Shown: positions 24,231-36,660, counted from the first letter of the stretch. The stretch is 64,000 nt of DNA from Takakia lepidozioides (GCA_030704615.1 CM060734.1:56372042-56436041), one strand, 5' to 3'. Made by a program: numbers and translations. The notes: a model not told the origin generated them from the letters alone.

Positions 24231-26544
24231 CGGTGTACACTGTCACTCTTCAAGATTCGTGGGTGTGGTGCTTGATTACCCCATATGATGGACCCAGGTG
24301 TCATGGCCAAGTAAACATTATGGTACGAGACAAACACAATTGAAAACAACATTTATTCAAACATGATGTACAGTTAGAGGTCATTAGAAAAAAACGAGGC
24401 AAAAGAAAGGCTGCTCCAAGGCGCATTTGTGCCCTATAGCCGCTCAAGGCGGGTACATATTTTTGAAATGTACTTGAACGTCTACCGTGGCAAAATGGAT
24501 GAATTCCACAGTGACGATGTTTCCACCGTGGCAAAATTATTTCCACGGATGACGTTTTGGCGAGGAGCATCGGCTTCTCGCGCGTTTCTTCCCCGCTTCT
24601 CGCGCGCGGCTTCTTCCCCAAGCTTATCTCGCCGTTCTTCCATCTCCTCTTGCAGCGCGTACTGCTTGCAATGTGAGCAACGTGAGTATCGTGCTCAAAT
24701 CATTTTCGGTACAATTTCACAAGGCTGCCCAGCTGATGTAGAGCCACTGATGCTTGCAGGTAGCGTATGGCTTTGAAGTTGGGCTCGAAGGCAGCTACCC
24801 AGCAACCATAAGCTGCTGCCATGAGGGAGAAGTATCCAATCTGCTCGTTTTTAATCTTCCAGGGGTATTTTCTTCATCTTGTTCATCTTGAGTTTTACAT
24901 TAGAGAACCGCAAGTCTTTAGGTGCATAGTTAGTGATGCCCCATGCAGCTGCAAACCGTGTATTCTGGTGCGCGACTAGATTTCGCTAGAACGGATTTTA
25001 CCCGGCTATGTAGCTACCATTTATTCAACGCATGCTGCAGGTACCCTAAGGACGCTGACAAAGTTCTGTTAGCCAAGCAAATTGGTTTGATATGAAGCCA
25101 GGTAACATTTCATCGCAGAGGGTTTCTTGCTTGCGCTTGACAATGAGGTGTATGCTTGGGTTTCTGTCTGCCAAGGCTGAGTGAGTAGCTTGCTAAGCGA
25201 GCCAGCGCCCTGCTTGTGTCCGCTGGGAAGCAATCCTCGGCGCTCGTCGGTGACCTTACCGCAATGTTCGATGCACACCAACATACATGTGATCACAACA
25301 AGGACTTCAGAGAAGATCGGAGAACTGACCTTAAAGAGAACAAACTGAGTTCACATAAATGGGCCTCTTGACTGGTATGTGTAGAATAACTTTGTGGTTG
25401 AGCTTCATATTCAGAACCACGTTGTGTGGCACTAATGCATTTGACTATGGCTCTGTATGGAGACTTTGGCTCTGGATTTGACTTTGGCTTTGGCACTTGT
25501 ATGCAGGAGCATTTCTAACAGCGAAGTACAGCAATAGATCCACCACAGTTGCTGCCGCCACACTGAAGCAGGTCTGTCCTTACTCACAGCTCGGTCTTCT
25601 CTTCAATAGGTACTGACAGATAGGTACTGATGGGTAGGTACTGACAGCCATAAGAAATCCCTTTGACACTCATTCTAGTCAGAATGTAGTCAGAATGGGA
25701 ATTTTCTGGATCTGAAAACAGTGGATCAGTGTAAACATCGAGGGACCCTTTCTCTGTACATTTTCTCTACAAGGGGCATCTAAGACAACCATTTCTTCAG
25801 ATGCGAGAACGGAGTGTCACATGATGAGTCGTGCATTCATGGATGCAACTCGGAGTTCCAGGAGCTGGAGGCAGTACCAACTGCAGCTATTGTGCAAGGT
25901 CCACTGGAGCCAGCTGTAGCAGTTTTCTCTCCTTTGCCGGAGGTCTCTGATGAGCCCCTCGAACTCTTTTCCACTGTAGGTCAATTTTTGACAAAGTCTC
26001 CATCTCTGCTTTTGCTTTTATCTTCCTGTAGTGGAGTGTTACAAACTGGAGTTCTGGGTGATGGCTTCAAGGTGAGGTTAAGCAGATTCTTGGAGGTACA
26101 GTCCCCCCTTCCCTCTTCTCTTCTCTCTGGAGATTTTCTCTACAAGTACAAGTTAGTTTGATGATGGTTGCTATGGTTGAGAAATGATTTGTGTAGTGTT
26201 TTTGTGTGGAAGCAGAATGCAGTTCGTGTGAACAACACCGAATTACCACCAACAACAGACTCACGGCCATTAGGAGGACGGTGATGAGGCAGAAATCATT
26301 CATGCCCAAAAGCTGGAAAGAGTGAGTATTACCCTCATGAACCGTGCATTAGACCCATCCGTCACTCCGGATAGTGAAAAGTTTTTCAGTGTGCAAAGTG
26401 AGAGGGAGATTTGGCCTATAGCTTGTTTTCAAGTGGCAAAGGAGAACACAGAGGTTCTAAACTGGGTGTTCCAACAAACCAAACTTCCTTCGTTAATTTC
26501 AAGCCCAAGAAGATGGGCAACTTCTTCACGTCCCTGCAAATAGT
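24231..26544. other. hAT interior, no supported gene
   Basis: Overlapping frames on both strands at 24301-24776 lack motifs. A plus frame at 25814-26161 has a plausible composition but no recognisable domain and no clear splice partners. I see no RNA gene. Confidence 0.4.
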
Positions 26545-27733
26545 TTGCATTCTTGCATGCATTGCATGCAGGAGAGAGTCAAGTCTGTAGAGGGGTCCAT
26601 GAAGGATGCCGCCATTGCTATTAATAAGCGTTCCCATACATGGAATGGAGGCTTATTTGCCCAAAACATTACTGCCAAACCGGTGAGTGGGAGTCAGGGA
26701 AAAGATCGTTGGAAACCACTGTTGCCCATCCCCATTGAGAGAGTGCATATTTGCACTTTACATGCCATGAATAGGATCATTGAGAAAATGGTCCACCTCC
26801 ATTTCATGTTCGTCTGGACCATTCGCGATAAGAAATTACAAGAGTTAGCTATTGCTGACATGGAAAAAGTGTTGTCCAGCACTGGTGCGCACGGTGGTTT
26901 GGTTAAGATCATGAAAGATGATCAACTGTCTGGCAAACTGAGTAATATCCCCAACAAACCTTCGTTCAGTGGCCCACATGCTGCCAAACTCTTTAAACCG
27001 AGTACTTTAGAGGGAGGCTCCGACAAGTTGTACATTGATGTGGTAAAGTCCGAGCACAACCACACGGAAGATGGGGCAAGTAGGAGAAATCGATTAGCAT
27101 GTTGGGTTGCATTTGATAAGTTGAGCCCCTATCTTTCTGGCCTTGCACTCACCAGTGGACAAATAGCTGAATATAAGAAATGTGTGGAGGAATTTGGACG
27201 CGCTTTCATCAAGAGTTGGGGGGAGGGTCCAGTTACACACTATATTGTGAGTATCTACAACATCCCTTGATATTGATTGGAATGCTTATAGTAAAATTTT
27301 GCATTTCAATCATAGTACTTATAGATGACAATGCCAATTGTTCAAGTTGATTGGAATGCTAATTGTTTAAGTTGATAATTTGCAGCACGTACTGGTCAAG
27401 CACACCCCATGGTTTGTTGAAAAGTATGGAAGCCTATCTGTCTGGTCATGTCAAGGAATGGAGAACTCGCATCACGCGGCAAATGCGGCATATCAGCGTC
27501 ATACTCAACATGCTGGAACAAAATGCAAGAAAAGTCCTTTGGTATAGACCTATCAACACTGGTTTAGGATCATTCAACATAGGTTCAGAAACAAAAACCT
27601 TCAATTGAATGTTGCCATTGATAACCTTAGAGGTGAGGAGGCAATTCAGGGCCCGACGTGCAGCATCCTTAAACTCAAGCGCAACAGCACACAGCGCTTT
27701 GTGGCGATCAAGATGCACTCGGGTTGGCAGTAG
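26545..27733 (+). pseudogene. Unrecognised two-exon gene relic (SWGEGPVTHYIH..VLVKHTPWF family)
   Basis: Exon 1 is open to 27246 and contains VHICTLHAMNRIIEKMVHLH, LACWVAFDKLSPYLSGLAL and SWGEGPVTHYI. A GTGAGT donor at 27247 and a TTGCAG acceptor ending at 27385 remove a 139-bp phase-0 intron. Exon 2 continues HVLVKHTPWFVEKYGSLSVW, then SCQGMENSHHAANAAYQRH. One in-frame TAG at 27545-27547 interrupts exon 2, and the frame then runs open to TAG at 27731. The pattern 'H.LV.H.P.F...G.L..WS.QGME..H' reminds me of uncharacterised proteins repeated in animal and algal genomes, possibly transposon-encoded. I cannot name it. The upstream end is not defined; related frames may begin before 26545. Confidence 0.5.
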
Positions 27734-30014
27734 GTGGGTACCAAACTCTGAAGAGCCAATTGTAGAAGAGCCAATTGAGGAATCACCGGAGGAGCCAATT
27801 CATGCATTGTAAACAACACTTGCTACTACTTCCTATGGTTGTTTTGCTTATGTTGTTTTGCTTGTTTTGTTTTGTTTTGTTTTGTTTCTTTCTGTTTTGT
27901 TTTTTTGGTTGAACAGGGGTTCCACGAGGGTTGATAACTCTGCCCTTGCTGTGGCTGTAGGTGCCAGCATCATGCGTTGCGAGCTGACAAAACTGCGATG
28001 GAACCAAGCCCAGGTCCTGCAGGTGTGCACATCTTCAGCATCTGCCTTACTCCTCAGCATCTTGCATGTAAACACAAGCTACCTACAGACCTATGACCTG
28101 CAACATTAGTACCTTATCAACAACTGAACATCATAGCCTGCAGGCAGCTCCCTCATGTTGTCATGTTGCCAGAAGGCCTAGTGCAACTTGTGTCCCTATC
28201 TTATCCCTAAACTGCAATGGAACCAAGCCCAGTTCCTGCAGGCCTTACTCATCGGAAAGGAATTAATTCTGTGGCTGTGGCTTGCCTCCACACCAAAGGA
28301 GTTAGCAAATGAGCAGGGTAGACAGGGGCAGACTCAGACTGAAAGCAAAGAAATTGCTCAACTAGTCATCCCATTGACAACATCTCCATCAGACCATAGT
28401 CTGAGATCTGCCCTGTCTATAAAAGGTAAAGAATGGTGAAAAGAAGGAGGTTACTCACTAGGGCAGACTCAGACTTGCTTTGACTTCTCAGCAGATTGAT
28501 TATTGAGGGCGGGCGGAGGCGAGAGCGGGCAGATCTCAGCAGATTGGTTTCAGGTCATACTTGGGGCGGGATTTCCTTGATCGATACAGTCAGGGCGCCT
28601 TGAGAGTGCAGTCTGTTGGCACCAGTCTGTTGATGGAGGTGAAGAGTGCAGCATGTTGACAGTGGATAATCGTAGGCGACCATGCACCTCATGAAAACGA
28701 ATTTGAATCGGTGATTCGAAGCACCGCCGCGAGGTCGTGTTTAGGGATCGACTGCCTCTGTTCTGCTGGGGGCTCCTGTAAGTCTATCAGACATGCTGCC
28801 ATCATACAGCGTATTATTAATGGATCTTCAGTTGAAATGGACTAGTAGGGCTAGTGTGTTTCGTTACCCTACTCTCCATGGACTTGATGATTACAGCATC
28901 TTAAGCAAAGATCTTTCAGCACTTGACCACATGACAATAAACTGGAGGGAGGAGAGTAATGTTACCCTGGTTCTAGAGAGAGAGTTTTCTTTGATGTGAC
29001 CTTTACCCATCTTTTTAATGTTCAACCATGCAACTACTCGACTCCAACCTGTCATGTCATTGGCGCATTCAAACCCAACTTGGCCCGGCATGCTCCAGGA
29101 TCTCTGCCAAGCATGATGAGGAAAGCACTGCTCGAAGGACAGCACCGCTCGAAAGAACCTCCGCTCTGAAAGAACCTTTCATCTCCTGATGCGCAGAACT
29201 GAGCCTAACTAGTATGAACCTGAAGCTGCAGCCGTTGCCGCATGCGCCACATCCTCTGCCCCACAGACATACTAAGCGCCTGGACTTGCTGCTCAGGGGG
29301 GGCGGGACAACATTCTCCCTCCCTAAAAGTCCGCACACCTCTCCCTCTCTGTATTACGGTGTAAAATGGAAGCACGGATAGAGAAACAAGACCCCAGATC
29401 AATCTGTGTACCCAGCCAAGACCCAAACATCCATCCATTCAATCTCATCTGGAAAGTGCAACTTGACTAAACTGGAGCTTAAAATTGCATTAAGCATTAA
29501 GTACAAAGAAAGTTACAAGTACTTTCCAAGAGTCTATCCTTTTTCTTTTTTATGTTTTGGTTAAGTACAAATAAAATCAATCTGTTGCTAATGGATCATT
29601 ACAGCATTCTTGGTTACCATGGCATCCCCCATCATTATATCAAACACAAGATCCTGGGTTCGAATTCTAAATATTATTCGCTCGACAAAAGTAACATTTT
29701 TGGTCATACCCCCTTCTCCATGATTGTCCCACTTAGCCACAAGGTCTAGGGTTCAAAACATCACATAACAAAGGTTAAAATGTCACCTAAAATGTCACAT
29801 AATGTTATCCTAATGCTCCATAGCCCTAACTCTCAACCAACAAACATCATACTATTCACATAACAAAGGTTAAAATATCACCTAAAATGTCACATAATGT
29901 TATCCTAATGCTCCACAGCCCTAACTCTAAGACTAAATGTCACCAAATGTTCCAGATGTCACCATTATCTTGTAGCCCACGGACTAACCCTAATTCTAAG
30001 GCTACACATCAGGA
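27734..30014. repeat. hAT interior: TTTTG repeat and direct duplications
   Basis: It contains a TTTTG-rich microsatellite (27842-27910). A duplicated ~33-base phrase 'aactgc(g/a)atggaaccaagcccag.tcctgcagg' is at 27989 and 28207. A ~75-bp direct duplication (about 29764-29840 and 29860-29935) starts 'cataacaaaggttaaaat'. No supported gene was found in this stretch. Confidence 0.6.
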
Positions 30015-31393
30015 TTAATTTGCCACAAGTCGTAGTCGTTTCAGAGGCAGCACATGGGCAGCTGTGTACTTCTTCTCATTTCTGATGTTTACCTGTCAAC
30101 AAGAAACATGTAATTTTGTCAGAAGCTGTCATAACATTTGAAGCTGTGAATGGATGACCATTTCACATACCAAATTCCACATACCTTTTTGGACTTGATC
30201 CCATCCTCATCCACCAAGATCGTGAAGTCCTCAGGAATGTCTGATCCAAAAGCAATCGCAATCTCATGTCGAATGCTTGACATTGACCACTGTCGCCCAA
30301 CCTCAATTTCTTGTTGTCTTGCTTCATATTCACAACATAAGCTGACCATCTCCACAGACTGAACCTGATCCATCGTCTCCCATTTGTTTTCGGATATCGT
30401 GCGTTGCCGATTGAATTGAAATGTGGCATATAAAGCAGATCGGCCAATGTGATATTTGAATCTCAGTGTTGAACGATCGACAACACATCTAATGACATCT
30501 GCTCCAATGGTGATTTTTGTATCCCATCCACTATCCATCAGTGATTCCAACAGCTTCTCACATGGTTCTTTGAAAGTGAACATGGTATAGCTCTTAGAGA
30601 TACTGCTGGCCACGGAAAATAGATCTACCATTACTCCAATTGGCATAAACCATTGTAAGTGGGTTGATTTGCTTCCTGTTCTGGGTTTCATAGAGGATAA
30701 GAAATCAGACCGCAACTTAAGTCTGAAAGACTCACTGGTCGCCATGTCCGGTAATGGCCAAGCTGGGTCACTAAAACCAGGAAGAGGGATCGGCTGCACT
30801 GTTCCAAACTCGGATCTACCATTGCGTGGGGTGTAAAATGCATTGTAGAAGTACACATGATCGCGCAGAAGCTCCTTGTGCGTTCAATTTCCACGGCAAG
30901 CCTCACCCACTTCGGCGTGCACCACATACAAAACGTCCATTATACTCTTCGGATCAATCCAATCTTCAAACGTGGAAAGGTATAGGTCTGCAATAAAACC
31001 CCATCCTCATCGTATAGTTGTTCCACTGTGCACAATACAAGGTGAACTTGATAGCAAATAATGTAAATTTATGAGGATCTTAGACAACTTACAATTGCAA
31101 GCGCCTATGCCAGGAGGATAATTGAGTTGTCGTTGCATGTAAGCATGTTGAACACAGATTTTGGATACCACTGTGGATCCACCTTCGAAACGAAACTTCA
31201 GCACCTTCGCCTTGTACGCCCCCTCTGTTGTAGAAGTTCCGCCGTGCTTCAATGAATCTTTAGCATGATCGCCTTTTCTACCCGACATCAATGCTACCCA
31301 AGCATTACTCTCCAACTTCATGGGAATCCAATTATCATTCTCGTCTTTCGAATTGAACAAGATCACAGATCCTACTTCACTTCGTGGCCGCAT
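30015..31393 (-). pseudogene. Unrecognised three-exon gene with one in-frame TGA
   Basis: Exons on the minus strand are 31393-31093, 30987-30185 and 30092-30015 (stop TAA). Donor/acceptor pairs are GTAAGT/TTGCAG and GTATGT/TTGACAG, and phases fit exactly, giving a 393-aa frame. Readable blocks include SEVGSVILFNSKDENDNWIP, the splice-spanning GIGACNYLYLSTFEDWIDPK, then VHAEVGEACRGN. After an in-frame TGA (30884-30886) come THKELLRDHVYFYNAFYTPR and GSDIPEDFTILVDEDGIKSK. The only interruption is that TGA, which would be CGA (Arg) before a CpG-to-TpG change. The same frame may extend upstream of 31393 across another TGA at 31406. It may be the C-terminal part of the gene at 33789-34883. No family recognised. 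Confidence 0.6.
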
Positions 31394-31408
31394 TTTGTTT
31401 CGGATTCA

Positions 31409-33788
31409 CAATTCCCTCTGTATCCCACCAAGAAATCAACTTACGATTTGGAATGAGATTTGGAACACGAGATTTGGATTTGCAGCTTTACTGCACTTGT
31501 CTGCTTAAGCAACAATTGCTAACTAGTACCTGTCAACCTACAAGTACTAAGGTAAATTGAGGGTCCACGAGCTGGAGTCTCTTGGGCATCAAATAAACTA
31601 TTTTTCCCACTAAGTGGCCATACCAGTGGCCGCCTCACCCAACCTATGCTCCTGATATGTCTCTTGGATAGTTGGATTTAGCACAAGTCAGATTGGATAT
31701 ACTTCAAAGTACCGTACGAAAGGTTCAGCATTTGCTTTTGCAGGGTGGGGCAACTGGGTTCCTCCAATCCCAGGCTGTTGCAAAAATGATGTTTGAGCAT
31801 TTTGCTGGACAGCTTTGTAGGCTGGTCTGGTTTGACTTGCATACCCAAGTAGACTCTTATCCATGATGACCTTAGTTATGTAGCAATGATTTTTCTATCA
31901 AATTGCAGTGATTGCGACCTTGGAATTGGGAAAGGGAAATCCATTTTTGGGTAATCCAGTTGTGAACCAGACCAGCTCAGCCCAGCTCAGCTCAGCCAGC
32001 CCAGCTACCACTTGATTTTTCTGTCAATTTGCAGTGATTGCGACATTGGAATTGGGAAAGAGAAGTCATGTACTCTTAAAAAGAGACTTTCCCTCCTGAG
32101 TTTTTCAATCCTTACAACATCAGTTTATTTTATTGTATCAGTTTATCAGATCACGAGCCTGAACATTGGAATACAACATTAAGGTAGATGCTGAAAGAGG
32201 ATTATCACCTTCTTTCCGCAGTTTAGTCCAAGCTGCTTCAAAACTGGTAGTGAGCTGGTCAAACACAGCAGCTCTTGTTTTCAACAGCCCACCTCTGAGC
32301 CCTGTCTACCCTGCTCATTTGCTAACTCCTTTGGTGTGGAGGCAAGCCACAGCTTAGTACAGACTCAATCATCTATGGCCTGCAAGAGCTCAAAGCTTTA
32401 ACTTCTGAGTCTCTGGCTCTTAGTGGCAACCCCAGGAACCCCAGATTGATTTGGTAAGCAATGTAGTAGGTTGAATCCAAGCTCAATCCATATGAGCAAC
32501 CCTCTAAGGCATATAGCCACCATACTGAAACTACGACACCTACAGTCAAACCATCAACAACATAGCCAAGAAAATGAAGATAGAAGGCAACTGCATTCCT
32601 TGTTCACCTAAGAGTGGCCTTGGCATCAGCAGCTAGAGTCCACAAGCGTGATTCCAAGTGTTGCACACGCACTGCAAATGCACACAAACATGATGTGGTC
32701 GAGCTTCACCCCTTCCGGCCCCGTCATTTGTTCATAGGTCTCCAAAGCCCCATCCCACACCCCTGCTCTGCACACCCTGCAAGCATCGCGTTCCATGACA
32801 CCACATCTCGTTCAGCTGTGCATCTCGGCCTTTGTGCTTGTGCTCCTGCATAGCGTCTGCAATGTTGCCCTTGCTGGACCCATCTCCTGGTGCCACTGAC
32901 TTCAACAGCAGGCTCAGTAGGCTGCCCATCACCAACAATGACGTCAGCCAATCTAATTTAAGCTCTCCCCAATAATCTCTCCTCTGCCACATACTCTCCA
33001 TTCAAACAAAGCGTCAAAGTCTCTCACATCAAGAAAATGCAATGTCATGGAACAACATAAAACCTGGGGTGAATGAACTGCCTACCTCATGTAGCACACG
33101 GCCAAGCTTCAGGTAATCCAGAAAACCAGTTGCCCATGCAAACCAAATATCTGCTTCTACAATTCTCACCCAATCAGGAGGCAAATTACTTATGGAAGAC
33201 TGAAAACAGTGAGGGTGAGGGGAAACACCTCTGTCCATAGAGAATGTTCAACAGTTCAAACAGCTCAGCATCACTGGCCAGCTCCAGTACAAAGTGTAGC
33301 TCTGGATCAAATGCAGCTGCATGCACCAAATGAAATTTAGGGCAAGAACATAGGGACGACCTCTCCAAGGTGTGAAGGTGCCCTGGGGCTTCCACTGTTA
33401 TGTGCATGTGATTCAACCTGTTGCTTGAACTCCTCTGAGTTGTAGGCTAGAAGAAGTAGGTGACTTTGACTTCATAAGCTCCAGAAGAAACCCACAGCCT
33501 TGCCAAATCTGACAAAAAATGATGAGTCACAATGTTGCAGAACTTGGACCAACGTACTCACATTCGGTGAGTCCATGGTTGCAATATAAGCGAATGAAAA
33601 GCAAACATTTTGAGAGCGAGCACCTCAAGTCTCAAGCAGGGACACCATCGTTGCCTGCTCTCGGAGCTTTCATTCTCAAAGACAGTAGCAATCGGATGGC
33701 TGATAAATAAAACCAAGCTTTACGGTTTCTGCTTATATTGACAAAGTCTACCCTCTAGTTTTCAAGGAGAACAAACCTTGTGCATATA
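31409..33788. other. hAT interior or large intron, no supported gene
   Basis: If 33789-34883 and 30015-31393 are one gene, this is its ~2.4-kb intron. A phrase 'aatttgcagtgattgcgac.ttggaattgggaaa' occurs twice (about 31902 and 32029). Around 31964-32010 there is a short CCAGCTCAG repeat. Frames are short and unrecognised. Confidence 0.4.
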
Positions 33789-34883
33789 TTACTGATGAGC
33801 ATTCGAACGTTGAACAGGCAAGAAGAACTCTGCGTACCTTGAAAGGGTTGGTGCGGCTGCAAGCACTGGTGCGGGGCCACACAGTGCGAAGGCAGGCTGC
33901 CAGTACCCTGCGGTGCTTGCGAGTGTAAGCTCAAGTGCGAGCACGCCGTGTTCGAATGTGACCTCCTGCATTTCCTGCTCCGTCCCTCGTCGTTCCATTA
34001 ACTCCCTGTTATCCCGATCATTCTCCCATTTCCTGTCAATACTCAACCATGATCGTATGGTCCCCCCATTCCACCAATATGTGTAACCTTCATTTCGACG
34101 TGGATGCAACGCAAAATACTTTATGATGCCGAAATGATGGAACTTTACAGCCAACGCCTCATTGTTAGGTTGGACTTTGACAAGCTCAGCATTTGTTTCC
34201 CTGGGCGTTTTCCCTGCTAGCTCCCAAGATGGAGGAATGAATTGATCCCCAACAATTCTAACCCTCCGAATTGTACTATACCCTCCCTGTTTGGGCGCGT
34301 CGAGTTGTTGTACATGTGCGTTTATGGATATGTATCTCACGTTCAATGCCGCATCCGCGGACGAGGCCCTGTCTTCCATGGGAGTGGTTTCGTACATCAT
34401 TTGGCGTGGGCCTTTGCCATGTCAGACCACCAATCCACAAAGCACAAACAACTCCTCCTCCGAAGTTGGCATGCGACCTTCAGCTACAGGTGTTCTCGTA
34501 ACAAACTTGTCCATGGTTTGCCTCAGATTCCATGTGGCATCATGGGCCCGGTCCTCCATCCATTTCGTGAACTGGAACTTTGCCATGTCCTCCTCCCATT
34601 CATCCCCGGCCAAAGCCTCCCTCATTCTCATCTCCATATTGTGCTGGAATCTAATGAACCCCTCATTCCCATGTCAGACATACAAAAGATTCAAACGCAT
34701 TATGTCATTGTCCTTCAAATAATCGAGCACTACTTGTTTCACCACCTTCGCGGCCTCTGTGCTTGGATAGTCTTTTTTGTTGACCTGACTATCCCGTTCA
34801 TATGCATGTTTACGCTTCCTACCTTTACGCCCACTTCCCGAGGAACCCCCTGACACTGCGTTCGAAGCAATGTTTCCGGACAT
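33789..34883 (-). pseudogene. Kinase-like gene with two in-frame TGA codons
   Basis: One minus-strand frame runs from ATG at 34883 to about 33789, broken only by TGA at 34674-34676 and 34422-34424. The N-terminus is Ser/Gly-rich with a basic patch (GRKGRKRKHAYER), a possible nuclear signal. Further on, QGGYSTIRRVRIVG resembles a kinase glycine-rich loop and WELAGKT could carry the beta-3 lysine. GIIKYFALHPRRNEGYTYWW then NGGTIRSWL resembles the stretch from beta-4 to the hinge. No catalytic HRD or DFG loop is visible, so kinase is an inference from the N-lobe only. Both TGAs sit in the same 11-base context, GTCTGACATGG. The frame ends at a possible donor (CA/GTAATA). The start lies just inside the right hairpin array of the hAT element. 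Confidence 0.5.
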
Positions 34884-35249
34884 GATGAAAGTACTTTGCG
34901 GAATAGACGCGGCTTCGTATCGGAAAACTAAACCCAGACTATTGATAACCTTATATACTAGCGGACCAATTTCCTCACCCTCTCTTGGTATAGTACCTAA
35001 AGCAAACTCTCTCCCGTAGTCCTAGGAAAAAAAAAAAAAAAAAAAAACTCCTCCCCCACATAAATCCACTTTCTCCCCCCCCCACGGCTCAGTCCTGGCC
35101 ACCGAAGTCGAAACTCCAAGAAGCCCCAGAACCGCACTCACAGAGAGGGAAAAAAATGGGTTGGGAATGGGGGGTAAGCCCTTATATACTGCCTTGAGCG
35201 TCGCGTGACCGCCTCTGCTGCCCATTCGCGCTTCGCCACGTGTCCAGGT
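34884..35249. other. Probable promoter side of the minus-strand gene; A21 run
   Basis: This lies between the ATG at 34883 and the right hairpin array. It holds an A21 run (35027-35047) and C-rich tracts. No motif can be assigned with confidence. Confidence 0.35.
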
Positions 35250-35690
35250 AGCGGTCGCACCTATGGGTGGTCGCAGTTAATAACAAAACAAAAAAACAAC
35301 TGCGACCCCCCCCTGCTGGTGGTCGCACTTTTTTAAAAACAAAACGAAAATGTTCGACCCCCCATAAGCGGTCGCACCTAATAACAAAAAAGAAAAAGTC
35401 TGCGACCACCACTAGCTGGTAGTCGCACCCATTTAAAAAATAATTAAAAATGTGCGACCATCCCCTGCCGGTGGTCGCACCCAATTTAAAAATAAAAATA
35501 AAAATGTGCGACCACCCTCTGCTTGTGGTCGCACCTATTAAAAAAAATGAAAATGTTGCGACCATCATCTGCTGGTGATCGTACCCATTTACAAAATAAG
35601 AAAAAATGTGGGACCACCCCCATCTGGTGGTCGCACCTTTTAAAATAAAATAAAAATGTCCGACCAACCGTTGCTGACGGTCGCATGATT
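35250..35690. repeat. Right subterminal hairpin array of the hAT element
   Basis: Nine palindromes with the same TGCGACCACC / GGTGGTCGCA arms as the left end start at about 35251, 35302, 35353, 35401, 35453, 35505, 35556, 35608 and 35660. Spacing is 48-52 bases. Spacers are A-rich here and T-rich at the left end, as expected for an inverted arrangement of the two ends. Confidence 0.87.
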
Positions 35691-36299
35691 GACAATATAA
35701 ATCATAATATATGAATTTTATAGATAAATAATGAAGTCCACGTAATGAGGCCACATCGGTTGCCACGTTGGTTCTCATAGTAAATAGTCAATAGTGAAGT
35801 AAAAAAATAAACATATTTATGTACAGTAACGTCCGTTTAGGACGTGACGTGACGCACGTCCGTCGCTGATGTCGGACGTGACGCTGACGCGCACGTCACG
35901 TCCAAATTTGCAACTAGGCCGTATGGTACGAATGTGTGATGCAAAAACCGATGGATGAATGGTTTCAGGATGAATGAAAAGTGGAAAGGATGAATGGTGG
36001 ATGACTTGTGGATGAGAAATGAGCGAAATGGATGAACCATGACTTCGTTTTTGTTTCACGTGGAGCAATTGCATCTCGAGTGTGTCCTGAATTTTAGATT
36101 TGTCGGCTGATCCTGGCAGTACTTACTTTGAGGGAACTTGAAGGAAACTGCTGAAGTTACAAGGCAATTACATACAGGAGTAAATTTGAGTTACCTATGG
36201 ATTCTTCTGATGGGGAGGTGGGGCTGCAGAGGAGGGAGGAGGATAGAACATGAGAAGTGGAGGACAAAACAAAATCGCAAAAAAATTGAGTCCAAAAAA

Positions 36300-36660
36300 A
36301 CTTTGAAGGCGGTGTGTGTCCAGGTGGTGGGGGGTTAAGGTGTCGTCAACGACGACTTAATTCCCACCTCCTATTGCCACAAACATTTCATGGAAAATCC
36401 CAAAAAACCAGAAAAATCCAACAAAACTTTCAAGCGCGATATGACAGTTCATGGAAAAACCCAAAACCCAAAAAAATATGAATCCAAAAAAGCTTTCAAG
36501 GCGGTGCGTGTGCAGGGGGGATTAAGGTGTCGTCAACGACATCTTAATTCCAAACCTCAACAGAATTTTCAAGGCGGTGCGTGTGTAGGTCGGGGGGATT
36601 AAGATGTCGTCAACGACATCTTAATTCCCACCACCTGAACAAAACTTTCACGGTGGTGCG
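36300..36660. repeat. Four repeat units, three carrying the ATGTCGT/ACGACAT palindrome
   Basis: Units share 'caaggcggtgcgtgtgcagg' in varying form (about 36303, 36498, 36568, 36648). Three are followed by palindromes with TTAAGATGTCGT-type arms around a CA centre. Those at 36335-36360 and 36522-36547 are imperfect; 36599-36624 is perfect with 12-bp arms. The palindromes are the same type as those in the copy-0 intron 5 kb downstream, suggesting this is an outlying part of the same element family. Confidence 0.8.

Larger units (their letters stand above)
19397..35918. mobile_element. 16.5-kb hAT element with perfect 8-bp target duplication
   Basis: A perfect 8-bp direct repeat, CCGTATGG, lies at 19389-19396 and 35919-35926. 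The left end begins CAGGGTTG and the right end read inward begins CCTAGTTG: 5 of 8 identical, near the hAT terminal consensus (C/T)A(A/G)NG at the left, less good at the right. Just inside both ends are ACGTCACGTC-rich stretches and then arrays of palindromes with GCGACCACC arms. A hAT transposase relic is at 20501-22699. hAT elements make 8-bp duplications, so ends, duplication and transposase agree. The size is large for hAT; the interior holds unrelated-looking genes and repeats, either cargo or later insertions. Confidence 0.85.

Noticed and set aside
24301-24776. Overlapping 106-aa (minus) and 115-aa (plus) frames
   Set aside because: Neither shows a motif, splice partner or a reason to prefer one strand.
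34422-34676. Programmed stop-codon readthrough or selenocysteine at the two TGAs with identical context
   Set aside because: No conserved readthrough context or SECIS-like element was noticed, and other TGAs in the region fit simple CGA-to-TGA decay.
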